A stretch of DNA of 64,000 bases from Phoronis australis. Taxonomy: Eukaryota > Phoronida > Phoronidae. Of this stretch, positions 1 to 11,752 are shown one piece after another. The notes below the pieces were generated by a model that saw nothing but the letters and a program-made list of their open reading frames with translations, ran no database searches and had not been told where the DNA came from. Position 1 is the first letter of the stretch. Each line of letters starts with the position of its first letter. The stretch is from the NCBI GenBank assembly GCA_002633005.1, contig NMRA01000039.1:427225-491224 (forward strand), written 5' to 3'. The position numbers and the translations under genes were made by a program.

Positions 1-1692
1 CCAGCCGTGTTTAGCAAGATGGAGTAAATCTTGTCGTCGCTGAGTATACCCTCATGTCATAAAATAAACAATTTACTGTAACAGAAACCTGACAGGAGAA
101 CAAATGTAAAGAAAATTTAACCTTCTTTCTGTCCTCTGATGTAGAGGTCGCGTTCCCGCAGAGATAAAATTTCTCTCCGCCGGTACCTTAGTCTTAAAAT
201 AACAACGAACTGTGTGTCTGAAATTTTGCTGCAAAATTTGATTATCGAGAACAATCTATTGAAGCCCTAGTTTCCAAACGAACTGTGTCGATGAGACGAT
301 TTTTGCACAAAAAGCGGGGGTGATTTTGATTGAAGGGATTAGGCCAGACTAAACAACTGAGCGAAGCCAGAAGGAGTGAAATTTATAATAGTTGTCTGTG
401 TGTTTTCTATTTTCTGTCTGTCTGGAGGGTTGTAAGGAATCAGCTGAAGATTGAAACAAAATGTGCAAACATGAAAATGTCCAACGAAGTTCGCTGATTT
501 CGGTTGGACCTTGTCTGCATTGTGTGCCTGCCGTATATTTTTGAGCTGACGTTGTGTCACTTAGCTGCCCTGCGCACAATTTAATTGTTGCGCGAGTTTT
601 GCGTGTGCACATTTTTAGACTCTGTCCAAAGGCGAATATGGACTCTAAAGGAATAATGAGAGACGTCTTGTGCACAAAGGACTGTGGGACAGGGGTCCGC
701 ACCGCTAACATACGTAGATATCCGATCTGTAGAGGTCATTTCATTCACCGATGCCGATTTCAAGCAGCCAGATTGCAGCTATCAAACAGTAGATACAAGT
801 GAACAGGTAGTATCTAGAAAAAAATCAAGTGCCAGCTCGGCGAGCGGACGACCGCCTACGTGACTCTTTCTAGTCTGGATTAGAGAACCGTTTTTCGCAA
901 ATTTATACTCCAAGGATGGGATGCGTACGCATCGAATTTCACTGTCCAATGGCGGGTCATGTTTTATTTTTTCATGTCAGGCGAACTAATAATCCAAGTT
1001 ATCAAATACAAATGCGAACAACAGTTTTAGTTCAGTTTGTGTTCGGTTTGACGGTATTTTTGGATTGTCATTATCTCAAACTTGTTTACTTTTAGTTTGC
1101 AGATTTTCCTGCCTCCGGGAGCACGACAAGTTTCGCTTTATCCGTCGATAGTTCGTAGTTAAAGGGCAATATTTCCTGTATAAATGCGTTATTAGTTAAT
1201 TTGGCATATTTCCCTGGGCGGTATTTTTTCTATTGATAGTCGAGTTTTGTCAAAACGGATTCAATAAACTAAGGTGCTAATTCTTCAAACCCGAAGTGTG
1301 GCTTTGTGCGATGGTCGCACAGTCATGATGCAAACACTGTGTGTACGGTCAGCTGAATAGCCTTTGTATTTCATCGTCAGTTTTTCAGTGGGATCATTGG
1401 TCAAGTAAATTGTTTTACCGGGGCTTGGACTGAAACGCAGCGGGCGTCTCCACCATTAAGCACAGTAACCGGAACGGAAAAGCAAGAAAACTCGGATGCA
1501 TGGGCTAACCTGTTCGGAACTTACTTATTCCCCTGTAACAGTGCCCTCTATAGGGGAGAGTGGCCTCTTGAAATGATGACAACAAAGACGGAATAGGTAG
1601 GTCTCTGATGACAATCAATACACGAGCCCACGGTTTCGAGCTGGGCATGCGCTGCACGTGAACAGTAGCGTGGTACACAACTACTTAGAACT
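1..1692. other. No gene recognised
   Basis: Only short frames (up to 120 aa, 349-711 minus) without recognisable domains or splice logic. No repeat family seen. Confidence 0.5.
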
Positions 1693-1835
1693 GGGTAGAG
1701 TTCAACGATGATAGTACCTCGCTAGAAAAGCAAGATGTCGCGAGATTCTTCGATATATTGTTGTGTATTTGCAATGAGAGCACGTAATTTTGACCAATTT
1801 TTTCTCGCCCCGAGACAGCTATTTAACTCTACTCC
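1693..1835 (-). mobile_element. MITE family A, copy 1
   Basis: About 143 bp starting gggtagagttcaa and ending taactctactcc. In reverse orientation it aligns along its length with the copies at 2514 and 23177 (shared blocks: gtctcg, caaaatyacgtg, ctctcattg, cttgcttttctagc). Confidence 0.7.
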
Positions 1836-2513
1836 GGTTTTTACATTCCACTTCATCGAAACCCCATAATAAAATGCAAATATCTCTTAAAATGACGCGT
1901 GAATGGCGAAAACAGCGTAATGAATATATTTATGCGATGAGTTCGTGAATGCCATGGGGTTGTTGGCCAGTGTCGGAAAACATCGACTGCTTTTCTTCTT
2001 TTCGTCAAATTGTGCCAAACTCTCTTAAAATTCCTATGGCTGCAAAGCATCTTCCCTTTGTGTAGTCTGCAAATTTGTTTCTTCTTCTGTCAATTGTCCT
2101 TAAAATCTGTTTGCCTCTATAAATCACGTTCTTGTCATAGATTTACATTGTTGTGTGAAACAAAGAATTTTTTACATCTCCTGAGCGACTTATTTGTAAA
2201 CTCGTTGAACTTGGGTCTTTGATATTTATTTGTGAGGTCAAAGGTACCTTTATTGGATTCCGGCGTTTACCTTGGCAGACCTTGGGTTTAACCTCGAGAA
2301 TTTCGCGTTGTGCGGCAATTGCGGTTTTGTAGGAATTAAGTAAAAAATTCAAAACAGATTCATAGGCTGCTAATAGCTTTCGTTTGTTCGAATACCGCAT
2401 ATGCGCACATTTAGGCCCATGTGAAGTTGAGCTTAGTTCCAAATGTAGGCACACGCGCTTCAGTATATGAGAAACATTTGAGTAAAATCGAGGTATATAG
2501 GTTCGCGTGACCT

Positions 2514-2657
2514 GGGTAGGAGTTCAGTAGCTGTCTCGTGGCTAGAAAATGTAGCCAAAATCACGTGTTCTCGTTTAGAATACACGGCAATATCTCGTGT
2601 AGTCTCCCGAAGTCTTGCTTTCGTAGCGAGGTTCTAGCGCCTTATTGAACTCTACCC
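2514..2657 (+). mobile_element. MITE family A, copy 2
   Basis: 144 bp from gggtaggagttcagtag to ttgaactctaccc, so the termini are inverted repeats of about 13 bp. The interior contains gccaaaatcacgtg, shared with copy 3. Confidence 0.75.
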
Positions 2658-3990
2658 AGTCAAGTTAGTGTATGTACCTTGCTGTCTGGGGAATACAAAA
2701 TAGGCGCGTACTCTTTATGTTCGCTTACCAATGGCCAGGTCTGTAGTTACTGATTTTTCATTTCACATTTCTGTAGCTACACTTCTATAAAGAAATGTAG
2801 CTGCTCGCTGTTCTTTGTTACGACAGGTGTGCGCTAGGGAATCTTAATGCGTAGGTCTTCGTTTGCGTCGCTTTCAAATATCCACTGCCCCCGATGTACA
2901 GGTGTGCGTTGGCAGCTGGTTTCCTGTTTTTTATTACTTTAGTGTTTTATAACATTAGAAACCTTCTTTGAACTAACTAGTATAAACTGAAGAGTATACG
3001 ATGATGTTATCTTTGTGATTCGTCATGAGTTTGGAAAATGTGTAATAGTTCACCTATGTAATCGTATTTTGCGTAGGGTTCAACCGTTGAATAGTTTCAC
3101 GTAACACTGATTAAATCGCCTAATGAAAGCGCATTGTATATCTAAAAATCAAATCCAAATCTTATCGTTTTGTATTGGTGCTTTTCGCGTATACCATTTC
3201 CTTTTTACCTCCGGCGTAGATCCTCAAGAATCCATCATCATCAAAAATAGAGGAAGCGATAGAGACTGCTGAGTGAAGCCGTCTACGATCAACAGGTGGT
3301 TTAGATGTTTTACATGCCCTATAAATCGATATATTAGAAATACCTGTCTATTAAACAGGAATGCCAAAACGCAGACCACGTCCGGACTAACTTCAAACCA
3401 GAGATGGAAATTGTATTAATACGTGCTTTGAGAAGCAACTGCTAAAGGCCGCATTGGATATTTTTTCAAGACAGGTACCAATTTTCCAATTTCCTTCACG
3501 TCTGTTTCAAATCGTATCTTTAATCACAATGACAAGCGTCTTAATTGGCACGAACCAGGCAGTCTGTGCGTTTCCTCAACCTTGGCTTCAAAGTCCTCCG
3601 ACGAGAGGGACGGTGCGTCCAGTCAGTCACGGGCGCTATTTGCTCCCAACCGGCATGGTGTTAGACCTGTATTATTTTGTTAGGGCCTATTACATTGTTA
3701 GGGTTTGGAGCAAAGGGCAATTTCAGGGTTAGAGTATGGTAGGATTAGGGTTCCGCTAGCCTGGCCCATGTTTTGATGGCGCAGAAATCACCTGAAGCTG
3801 ATTTAGAATAAATTCACGTCCCGACAGAATAGTCGAGCAACGTTGTGCCTCAAGGCCTCAAGTTACTTAGCTTTGTTTGTGGAATGTCACGTTACTTTTG
3901 ACTCCGACATAACGTTTAGAGAAGGCAAATCGTTCTATAAGTTGTGCAGTATTTCAGAAATTTTATAAGTCAATCCATGCGTGCACCTAG
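2658..3990. other. No gene recognised
   Basis: Short frames only; a 92-aa plus frame at 3454-3732 has no recognisable features. Confidence 0.5.
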
Positions 3991-4236
3991 GGGGGGGGGN
4001 NNNNNNNNNNNNCCCCCCCCCCCCCCCCCCCCCATTTAGCGAAGTGAGCAAAAAGGTCCGCTTCAGAGAGACAAAAAGTCCGAGAAAATGAGGCATAAGT
4101 CCATTAAACATGCGCAAACGCGCAATTCACAGTGGCGCTCCCGTATTTTTTTTAGTCCGCCCGTTTTTTTGTTACCAAAAGGTCCACAAAGTCAGGAATT
4201 CGAGTCCCCCCCATATTGAAGGCTGGGTGCGCGCAT
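3991..4236 (+). repeat. Dispersed repeat R1, copy 1, with 13-n gap
   Basis: Poly-G, n at 4000-4012 and poly-C, then ggtccgcttcagagagac, a poly-T stretch, aattcgagtcccccccatat and ggctgggtgcgcgcatg. The order matches the copy at 32348. The poly-G to poly-C switch around the n run looks like a failed sequencing or assembly join. Confidence 0.6.
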
Positions 4237-4436
4237 GCAATTGTTATTAGTCGTTTTCCCAACTACCACATACGTGACGCTGTTTTTTCGACAACTGGCA
4301 AGCGAAATTAATGTGTTTGTTTTAAAGCTGGACTTTCGCTCTTTAGCTGTCAAAATATTGAATTCTTAACTGCAGCTCTTTGGGGGTTTAAAAACAACAT
4401 CTCGCTCGTCCAATCTCAAATGAGTCGTCAACTCGT

Positions 4437-4620
4437 GTCACAGGCAATGCGTACATGCGCCATTTTTTAATTCGCAATTTTAGGGTTGGTCAATTCCAAT
4501 AAACTCTGATGCGTTTTAGTGAGTTGCTGGTGGTATCGATGTTCGCGTATTCTTGATTCGCTGGTGGTTATCAAGTTGTTAGTCAAGGAAATAGAACCTT
4601 AGCACGGGCGTCAAGGAAAT
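4437..4620 (+). repeat. Dispersed repeat R2, copy 1
   Basis: Shared core ttcgcaattttagggttggt followed by caataaactct, also found at 12139 and 56412, with degenerate similarity continuing for about 100 bp. Confidence 0.5.
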
Positions 4621-6288
4621 GAGAATAAACATTTTGAAACGCAACTTTAAAGTCATTTTGAACAGTTGTTTAGTTATTTTGTGAAAACCATGCGAGCAAA
4701 AGCTGACAGCAATTTGATACTGTCACTTTTGAAGCCTGTCGCGACTAGCGAATGTTTGAGAAAAGTCAAGTCAAGACTGAGAAAAATGTGTCAACTGAGT
4801 TGGGAAAGGCTCACGAGTTCTGTAAATGCCATTTGTAATCTTTACACGCAGTTTAAGTCTCAACCAAGAGGGTGAGGTACGTGTAAAATCATATTTTGGC
4901 TCAAAAAAGTTGAGTGCAACCTAATCGTTGTCATTTTCATGAAAGGTGCCCATGTATTGTGTTGCCGCTCAAAGTCTTATCAATCACTTTGCGTGCATTA
5001 CGTAAACGCGGTAATCTCGCGAGCACTCGAGATCACGCAAGACTTACGAGATATCGCCGTACTGTATTACAAGCGAAGCCCGCGATCACATTAGGCTTCC
5101 CGAGATTCTTTCATCTGACGGTTTAACCCACCTTGACGTGCCAAATCCAAACGTTTCACAGTTGGCGTCATCTACTCCCCGAAGTGGACGAAGTCCAAAA
5201 AGGACAAAGTTGAAAGTAGCCTATGCATACAATATCCTTGCATCTGCCGACCAGTTGCCATTGAGAGTCAACAAAAATATCAATCGTCCTTCAATTCTGT
5301 TAACAATTACCAATCTGTTTTCTTGGAGAACGATTGCGATAGCTACGCGGTTATTACGATCATGTGCGAGCTCGTGCGCACACAGCCGCACTGACTACTT
5401 GGCGTTCAGATGGGATACGATTGCTTTGTGCAGTCGGGTTTTCACGAAAACTTTTAAAGTTATACTCAGGGTTGCCAATCTTCGCTCACGATCCACACAG
5501 GCGTTATCATTAACGTCATTTTCTGGCGTTGCGATTGCGCCGATTCGGCGACAAGTCCCCGACGTTGTCGTTAAAGAAAAACATTGACTCGAAATCCATT
5601 TCAAGATAACGGAATTAATTATGTGGTCTCACTAAAATATGAAAATCCGTATCCAGTGTTCCTGAACTCTTACAAAGTCACAAACTCTCGAGCGAAGTCA
5701 CGTCTTGATTTAGTAGTTTACGGCAGCGCCATCTGTTGTTTGTTCGAGAAACAATCTCGTGTCTTAAACCAGTCTCAATGCCTACATATGTCCATCGAAC
5801 ACAGTTCTATGAAAGGTTACATCGAACAGTCTTGCCGGTACTCCGGACAATGCCACTCAAAACCGATTCAGAATCGAGTCTCGAATTGGAAGCTGTTTCC
5901 ATTAACTGATAAAATTATAATTTCCACCACAATCCTTTTCTTCAGCACTAATCCATTTTTTTCTTATCAACCACAATTCTGTTCTTACTGACACAGTTGT
6001 GTTCTCAAAGTTGTTGAAACAGCTTTGAACAGGCAGCTTTTAGCAATTCCTTAAGTTCTTTTCCCATGAACCGCAGCAAGACAATATAAATTGGTCACAA
6101 AATTTGCTGTCCAAATTCATGTTCTTGCACCTCCAAATAAAGGACATTATACAGAACAAATGCTGCTCTCGGATGCCTCTTGTTCTTGTTGTTAATGGCA
6201 GATTCATTTACAAAGTTTGTTTGTACATCATATCTCAATTTTTAACGTTTGAGATAGGGCTTGTTTCGGGTTTATGTTCACGCAGTTA
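4621..6288. other. Stop-poor plus-strand stretch, no gene recognised
   Basis: Plus-strand frames of 70, 149 and 135 residues follow one another closely (4914-5991), but none shows a domain or a consistent reading frame. Possibly an eroded element. Confidence 0.4.
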
Positions 6289-6989
6289 CTAAAGGCGTAG
6301 GCAACCTTTTTTCATGTCATTTTTAGTAAAAATAAGGTTCGTTGGTTATCCCAGACATATTTTTCAGTTAATAACAGCTTTTTGTAATTTAATTAATTAC
6401 TCGTCCCCTACTTCGGAAGTGACGTTTAGGAAGTCAAGAATTACGCGCCAAATTGGTTCTGCATCGAGTTTACTGTACTACTATTGTTTTCGGGCTGTTT
6501 TTCTAAAATTGTCGTCACCACTTCCCATCGACGAGTATTCTGCGACAAGCTAAGTTGTTACAGAACTCAATTACGTTGGATTTAGGGATTGTATAGTTTG
6601 TAGTAACCTGGAAAGGGCTGGAGTCGACGACCCATATCACAGTGACCGTAGTGACGGAGATAATGTTCATGGACTGAGTGGCTTTTTCAGTGTTGCACCA
6701 CCCATGTCATACCAGTGGTGACGAGGAATTTTTCACGGACAGTCAGCGGTTGGGTATATGTTTGCGCCCGAGTATAATGAGGCAGAGTACGCACAGGCAC
6801 GCAGGCAACTGTTGAGAGGAATGAGGCAGAGACTGAGGACAGACGTGGCGAGACGTCTTGGTGCAAATGCTCTGTGTGCACTGTTATGCCGACCTCAATA
6901 GAATGCTTATGTTGTTTCCACTGAATGGTGACCTGAGCACCCAAACCTCTTACATACCGCCAAGTGACTCCCTCGCCACACGTACTTAC

Positions 6990-7175
6990 TCATGGCACCT
7001 TTCTAAAGAGCTCCAATACTTTAGACAAGTCCACAATAAACTTATCAAAGTTTGGCTGACCGGCCTGTCTACTGGACGACGAACTGTCCTCCTCACTGGG
7101 TGTCGCGCTGGGCCTGTATTCACTCCCACTACGCAACATCGCTGCAGAACTGCTTACAGGCTCTGGGCTAGGCAC
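6990..7175 (-). pseudogene. Possible out-of-frame continuation of the THAP ORF
   Basis: Open frame one base out of register with the THAP frame and overlapping its end. It is rich in Ser, Glu and Pro, then FDKFIVDLSKVLELFRKVP, a plausible amphipathic helix. It could be a frameshifted tail, a separate exon or chance. Confidence 0.25.
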
Positions 7176-7470
7176 TGCCGGGAATCAGCAGCGACGCTAT
7201 GGTACCCTTCCTCAGGCGTTGTTTTGCAGGGATCTTCATCAATTCAGCACACATACCTCTTTCGTAATTCGATGGCAGAAAATGCATGCCACACACTCTG
7301 TAATTCCCCACTGCTTCGTACGTTGCGTGGACGGGTAACCCTGCGTTGTTCAGATGAACGAGCCAAGTGCGGCGAAGTGTGTCATTTTTCGGAAAGCGAT
7401 GTAATGGCACACCCAGAGTGTGCGTGAGACGATAATGAGTACATCCCGGTACGCAGCAACTGTGCCGCAT
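7168..7470 (-). CDS. THAP zinc-finger DNA-binding domain ORF inside transposon
   Basis: 100-residue frame. THAP C2CH ligands: C6 (CCVPGC) and C10, then C60 and H63 in VCGMHF; Trp at 36, FP at 26-27. The domain ends near GTIASLLIP, where THAP proteins usually have an AVPTIF-like box. The frame stops at 7168. The +1 frame continues open to 6990 with a Ser/Glu/Pro-rich tail, ending next to a good donor (TGAgtaagt). This could be a frameshifted or spliced continuation. No catalytic transposase domain is visible. Function, if any, would be sequence-specific DNA binding, perhaps to its own TIRs. Confidence 0.65.
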   Translation of the reverse strand: MRHSCCVPGCTHYRLTHTLGVPLHRFPKNDTLRRTWLVHLNNAGLPVHATYEAVGNYRVCGMHFLPSNYERGMCAELMKIPAKQRLRKGTIASLLIPGSA

Positions 7471-7735
7471 GTTGACTGACTCGTAAACAAAAGCAAAAGA
7501 CAGCCGAACTCACCACAACCGAGGTAGAACAATGACCGACTCGACAGCTCACACAGTCAGACTATATGAAAAGAATGGCGCGAAATTATGACTCCCTAAA
7601 CGTCACTTCCGGAGAAGGGAACGAGTAATCAATTAAGTTACTAAAACCTGTCATTAACTGAAAAATATGTCAGGCATAATCAACGAACTTTATTTTTAAT
7701 AAAAATGACATGAAAATGGTTTCCTTCTCCTTTAA

Positions 7736-8837
7736 GGCGTTCAGCCTCGCTTCAGGACTGCAGTGCCTTCGTGTAAGCCGAAAATACAATCAAGTTCCTG
7801 GCTGCATTGACTTCCTTATTTGGACAATATGTGTGTGCTGTCTAGGCTGACAGGTATCGTTACTTTGACATATAAATTTTATTGTCTTGGTATTGCTCAC
7901 AAATTAAGTGAAATCTATCAAAACTAAATCAACCCAGAATCATATAGGAGGTCCCCTGAAATTAATTTTTTTCGAGAAATACATGTAAGAACGCCGCTCA
8001 TGAGAAACGAAATGCTGTAGATGAGAAAAAAATGTCATTCCCATTGCTGTTAAAAGAGCTACAGGTCGTAAGAAACTAATTGCGCTGATGAGGAAAGGAA
8101 ATGAGTTGTGAACTGATTAGAATGCCCGCGCGCCGGACCGCGAGGGGGCATTGGCAGCGTTGATACTTAGTTCACGTTCAAAACAGCACAAAATTACGGT
8201 CTGTGACCTTTGTCCCAGCAAAAGACATTTGGGGTTAAATAGAAGCGATTACTTGTCTCCTTTGAGAGTTCGAACTATTTTTTTGACAGGTTGTGCACAA
8301 AATTATAGCAAGACTACACTCGTCCCAGCGTGATGCTTTAGAAAGCCTGTACCGCCACTTTGTGACGATACGATTGGACGCCTCCGTTCGTCACTTGTGT
8401 CAGGTTTATGCTACGTTAACTTTAAACCAGAAAGACATTAAATGTGTTTTGGACACATGGTAATATACGTCAGATGCAATTGGAGTTGATTTGACATCTG
8501 ACACGACAATGACGACATTCTATAACCCAATGTTTATTATGATCGGGTACAATCAGAATTGAACTATAGGGGAGACCAGTTTACACGTTCACTTTACCTT
8601 CAGATGGTAACATAAGTCCTGGTGTCTGGGCGGGCGAAAAATGTAGAGGCAAGACAGATTACTTTAAACAAATATTTAATGAAATTTGGTCGTTTTCAAG
8701 TACTGGCAACCATGTTTCAACTGACTGTTAACCCGAATGGTTCTTCTGCGCGTACAACTTATCTAACGTGATCGTCACCAGGTGGCAAGCGTGTATACCG
8801 TTGCGTCGTTGTAGTCACACTAATTTTGCGTTGAATT
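7736..8837. other. No gene recognised
   Basis: Between the THAP transposon and the SINE; no frame above 60 aa and no repeat I recognise. Confidence 0.5.
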
Positions 8838-9012
8838 AATAACAATGTTTATACCACAATATTAGCGTCAAATGGCAGATACAACCGTGTAATAACCCAT
8901 AAAGTTATCTCACTAGTGACATAACGATTTGGCGGGAAACCGAGGACGGAGTCGAACCTGGGACCCTGAAATTGCTGATCGCCGACTTTACCACTACACC
9001 ATGCAGCGGCTG
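8838..9012 (-). mobile_element. tRNA-derived SINE
   Basis: On the minus strand it has an A-box-like tggtgtagtggt and a B box ggttcgactcc about 40 bases later, then a body with tttatgggttattacac and a tail aatattgtggtata. The T stem does not pair well, so it is not a functional tRNA. The tail matches 43258-43347. Confidence 0.65.
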
Positions 9013-9533
9013 ACGTCATCAAGAGTGAAAATAGAATACTTAAATGAGCACGCGCACGTTCAACAAACCGCATTGTACTGTACTTATACGTTACAAAAAA
9101 TAAGACACGTAATTTCCATAAAAATGATATCTTAATTCAGTGAAAATTTTCTATCATGTCCTCTTACTTGTAAATCACCGATCTACAGTTTGAATGCGGG
9201 TATCGTGTCGTCAGGATCTTTGACTTGAGAATTATATTCAGTTACCAGTGGTAACCTACTTTAGCAGACGATAATTTCCCGGTCGAAGCTTAGCGTGAAA
9301 AAACGTGTTTTATGCTATAATAGTTGGTAAACCTTAATTTATAAATTCAATTTATTTCCATTGTATTTAAGTTTTGAGTAAAAGCATTATTTGACAAAAA
9401 TATCCCGTCTTTTCTTAAAAGGTCACGACCTCCGACCCCGGGCCTCTGACATAGAAAGTAGTTACAAAGCCGTGGAGAGTCAGAAAAGGTAAATTAATTC
9501 ATTGCAATGTTTCTCGTTTAGTATGTGGTATAA

Positions 9534-9697
9534 ATAGATTATTACATGTTCTCAGCCGTTATCCTCCTTATCTAGAGCCCTCGTGGATTTTGGAGAATTA
9601 TCGCCCGAGGGGCGTTAGCCCCGAGGGTGATAATTCTCCAAAATCCACTCGGGCTCTAGATAACGGGGGATAACGACTTCGCCATGTAATAATCTAT
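9534..9697. mobile_element. Fold-back hairpin element (about 164 bp inverted repeat)
   Basis: The left arm, from atagattattacatg through tggattttggagaattatc, pairs with the right arm gataattctccaaaatcca through catgtaataatctat. The turn is at ggggcgttagcccc (about 9609-9622). Pairing is near perfect over about 75 bp per arm with a handful of mismatches. No ORF. This is a fold-back MITE-like structure. Confidence 0.85.
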
Positions 9698-9997
9698 ATT
9701 CATCATTTAAAAACGTCTATGCATACAATGTATACGAAAATAGGGCATTTCAATCAATTAACGTAAACTGATATAGCTGGAACTAGCTGTAGGTCCCGAT
9801 CTCAATCAAGGTCCGATAATTGAAGAATGGAAGAAAAAACACACGTCTCAAGCCCAGCATTACTACCCCATGCAAACCGTGAATAGTCATTGTTTATTCC
9901 CAAATCGAATAGATTAAATGAACAAAACATTTCTCAACGCTCCTCAGTACGTGTACAAATACGGAGTTGACATCTGACTGTGTGGGCATGTAGTCTA

Positions 9998-10012
9998 CCG
10001 GTAGAGGGCAGC
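9998..10012 (+). promoter_or_regulatory. CTCF-core-like motif
   Basis: ccggtagagggcagc fits the CTCF core well apart from its third base, outside any repeat I recognise. Motif evidence only. Confidence 0.25.
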
Positions 10013-10672
10013 ACTTCGAAGGTAACACTCCGAATAATGGTTTAAAGACTGCAGTAGCTATATTTCCACGGTCCCCACACTGTAGTTATACTGGAATCGG
10101 TTGGAAATTGATTGTCAATTAGTCCCGGCCATAAGTCCAGTCCTGACTAAGATGGGCGTAACTTGTACTACGTTCATTGACTTGGCCCGTTTGGTCAGAA
10201 TACGAAAAATTGTCCCGTCAGTTGCAACATTTTGTTCTTAAAAAATGCAGGTTCGCGTTTACAATAACATATCTATGACGGTCTTAGCTACATTCAGACT
10301 AACGACTGTGACAAAATGGGCCCCGAGTTACTTTTTGCTTGCAATATTATATGACAGTTTAGGCCTACTGCTCATCCCCAAAACAAACTTTACTTTTAAA
10401 CTTTGGTGCGACACCTGATACATCTCTATTCTTACTAATAATGTTCAAAGAAGGTTTAAGGCTGTGCGTAACATCAAACTAAACGTCTGTACTTAAAAAG
10501 ATAAATTGATTAATTGACCCCGGACATAACGCTCCCAACCTCGTTCATTATGACGGTAAAACAAAACAAACAATTATTCTTGCACTGAGAAGGGATTAAA
10601 CTGCACGCATTGTCGTAGCCAGTCTCCCAGTATTGTCGGGAAGGTCTTAGGAGAGTGAAAAACAGTGGATGG

Positions 10673-10966
10673 CAGGGGCGGATGCAGGATTTTGAGTAAG
10701 GGGGGTCAGGGCACAGGAATAACCTGACTTTCGCCACATACGCGCGCCCAGCCTAAAATGTAGGGATGCAGGGCTCTCGAATTTTTGGGTTTGTGGACCT
10801 TATTAATAAAAAACGGTAAACGGGGTTTGTTCAAGGCCTGCATTCGAACCCCCAGGATGCGCCCATATGCTAATCAGCGATTCGCACCTCGAATTCCCAA
10901 ATGGTATCTGGGAGAATTTTAGGGGGGCCTTGNCCCCCCCCCCCCCCGTTAATCCGCCACTGGATG
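10673..10966. mobile_element. hAT-like short element
   Basis: It begins caggggcggatgcagga and ends aatccgccactg, so both ends carry the CAGNGGCGGAT-type terminus in inverted orientation, with G-rich and C-rich tracts just inside. An n at 10933 sits in the C tract. Target duplication is unclear (tggatgg versus tggatga). CAGNGGCGG ends are typical of hAT elements. Confidence 0.6.
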
Positions 10967-10985
10967 ACAGTTTGAAAACTTGGAT

Positions 10986-11657
10986 TTATCTTTCACTAGA
11001 TTTCAGGGGAGATAATCTAGCTTTTTTAGAAGACGTCGACTCAAACATGAACGACGTTTCGTCCGTTATCCGGCCGTTCGCTTGCTGGTTCGCCGTGTGT
11101 TCTTCGCCTGTCTTGTCAGTGTCAGAATTTAAAGTTGTCAACGAACTGCTGAGTTGCTTCGCCAACATCGAAGCCTGAGAGCACGCGGGAAAAACGGAGC
11201 AGTGTGTTTTCCTTCTTTTCTGGTTTTTGTGATCACTCGAGTTGTTTAACCGCGAATCCTGTACTGAAGAAGCCGACATTGCATCTGATTGGCTCTCTGT
11301 GGAGCACGCGGTAGTATTAGCGTCAAACAATTGGTAGTTAAAGTTATGATTGGGAATAAACACTGTAACAGTTGGTCGTCTGCGTTCGTTCCTTTCTTTC
11401 CTTTGTTGAGCGTTTAGCCCCTGAGTTACTCTAGCTCTATACTCGTTGTGTTCCTCTTTACGTCTGGCTAACAATTTCTTCCGATGTCTATAACTTAAAA
11501 AAGAGACGACTAAGAATGTTATCATTAACAGCGTAACCGCAGCATACGGTATCCATAAGTACGGCCCGAGCGATGCTTCATTGGTAGATGCTGACCCTTG
11601 CGTGGGGGTCACGTATTCTGTTCCCGCTATTTGTGAGGTATTCATGGTCGTCATCAT
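10986..11657 (-). CDS. Uncharacterised single-pass membrane protein, 223 aa
   Basis: Open frame of 223 residues, not recognised. Residues about 1-30 are polar and Thr/Ser-rich with a possible N-glycosylation site NTS at 6-8. Residues about 32-55 form a hydrophobic helix (LWIPYAAVTLLMITFLVVSF), followed at once by basic RHRKKLLARRKEE. The positive-inside rule therefore predicts an outside N-terminus and a cytoplasmic tail of about 165 residues, rich in S, N, K and R with RKERNERRRP. There is no cleavable signal peptide. Two in-frame Met codons open the frame. An acceptor-like ctctag lies about 15 bp upstream, so an untranslated first exon is possible. It is hemmed in by a hAT-like element 20 bp after the stop and a MITE about 95 bp before the start. 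Confidence 0.6.
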   Translation of the reverse strand: MMTTMNTSQIAGTEYVTPTQGSASTNEASLGPYLWIPYAAVTLLMITFLVVSFLSYRHRKKLLARRKEEHNEYRARVTQGLNAQQRKERNERRRPTVTVFIPNHNFNYQLFDANTTACSTESQSDAMSASSVQDSRLNNSSDHKNQKRRKTHCSVFPACSQASMLAKQLSSSLTTLNSDTDKTGEEHTANQQANGRITDETSFMFESTSSKKARLSPLKSSER

Positions 11658-11752
11658 ATCATACCGTATCTAGAGTTTCCTTCGCGTATCCGAGTGTGCA
11701 TTTCCAGAACCGTGACTTCCCAATTCTGAAACAACACAATGAATCCATGAAC

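Larger units (their letters stand above)
6293..7731 (-). mobile_element. THAP-carrying DNA transposon with about 156-bp TIRs (Kolobok-like)
   Basis: 6293-6449 and 7577-7731 are inverted copies of each other (for example catgtcatttttaktaaaaat and ggaagtgacgtttagg in both). Ends read AGGCGTAGGCAACC and AGGAGAAGGAAACC. They are flanked by ctaa on the left and ttaa on the right, fitting a TTAA target duplication with one change. A THAP-domain frame lies inside on the minus strand. Kolobok elements use TTAA targets and carry THAP domains; P elements also carry THAP but have shorter TIRs and 8-bp duplications. At 1.44 kb it is too short for a full transposase, so it is probably non-autonomous or decayed. 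Confidence 0.8.

Noticed and set aside
3991..4033. Poly-G/poly-C hairpin as a biological structure
   Set aside because: It surrounds a run of n, so the sequence there is not trustworthy.
4914..5991. Three consecutive plus-strand ORFs (70, 149, 135 aa)
   Set aside because: No domain, no shared frame and no splice logic; treated as a stop-poor stretch.
8940..9012. Possible tRNA gene on the minus strand
   Set aside because: A and B boxes are present but acceptor and T stems do not pair; it continues into a SINE body shared with 43258-43347.
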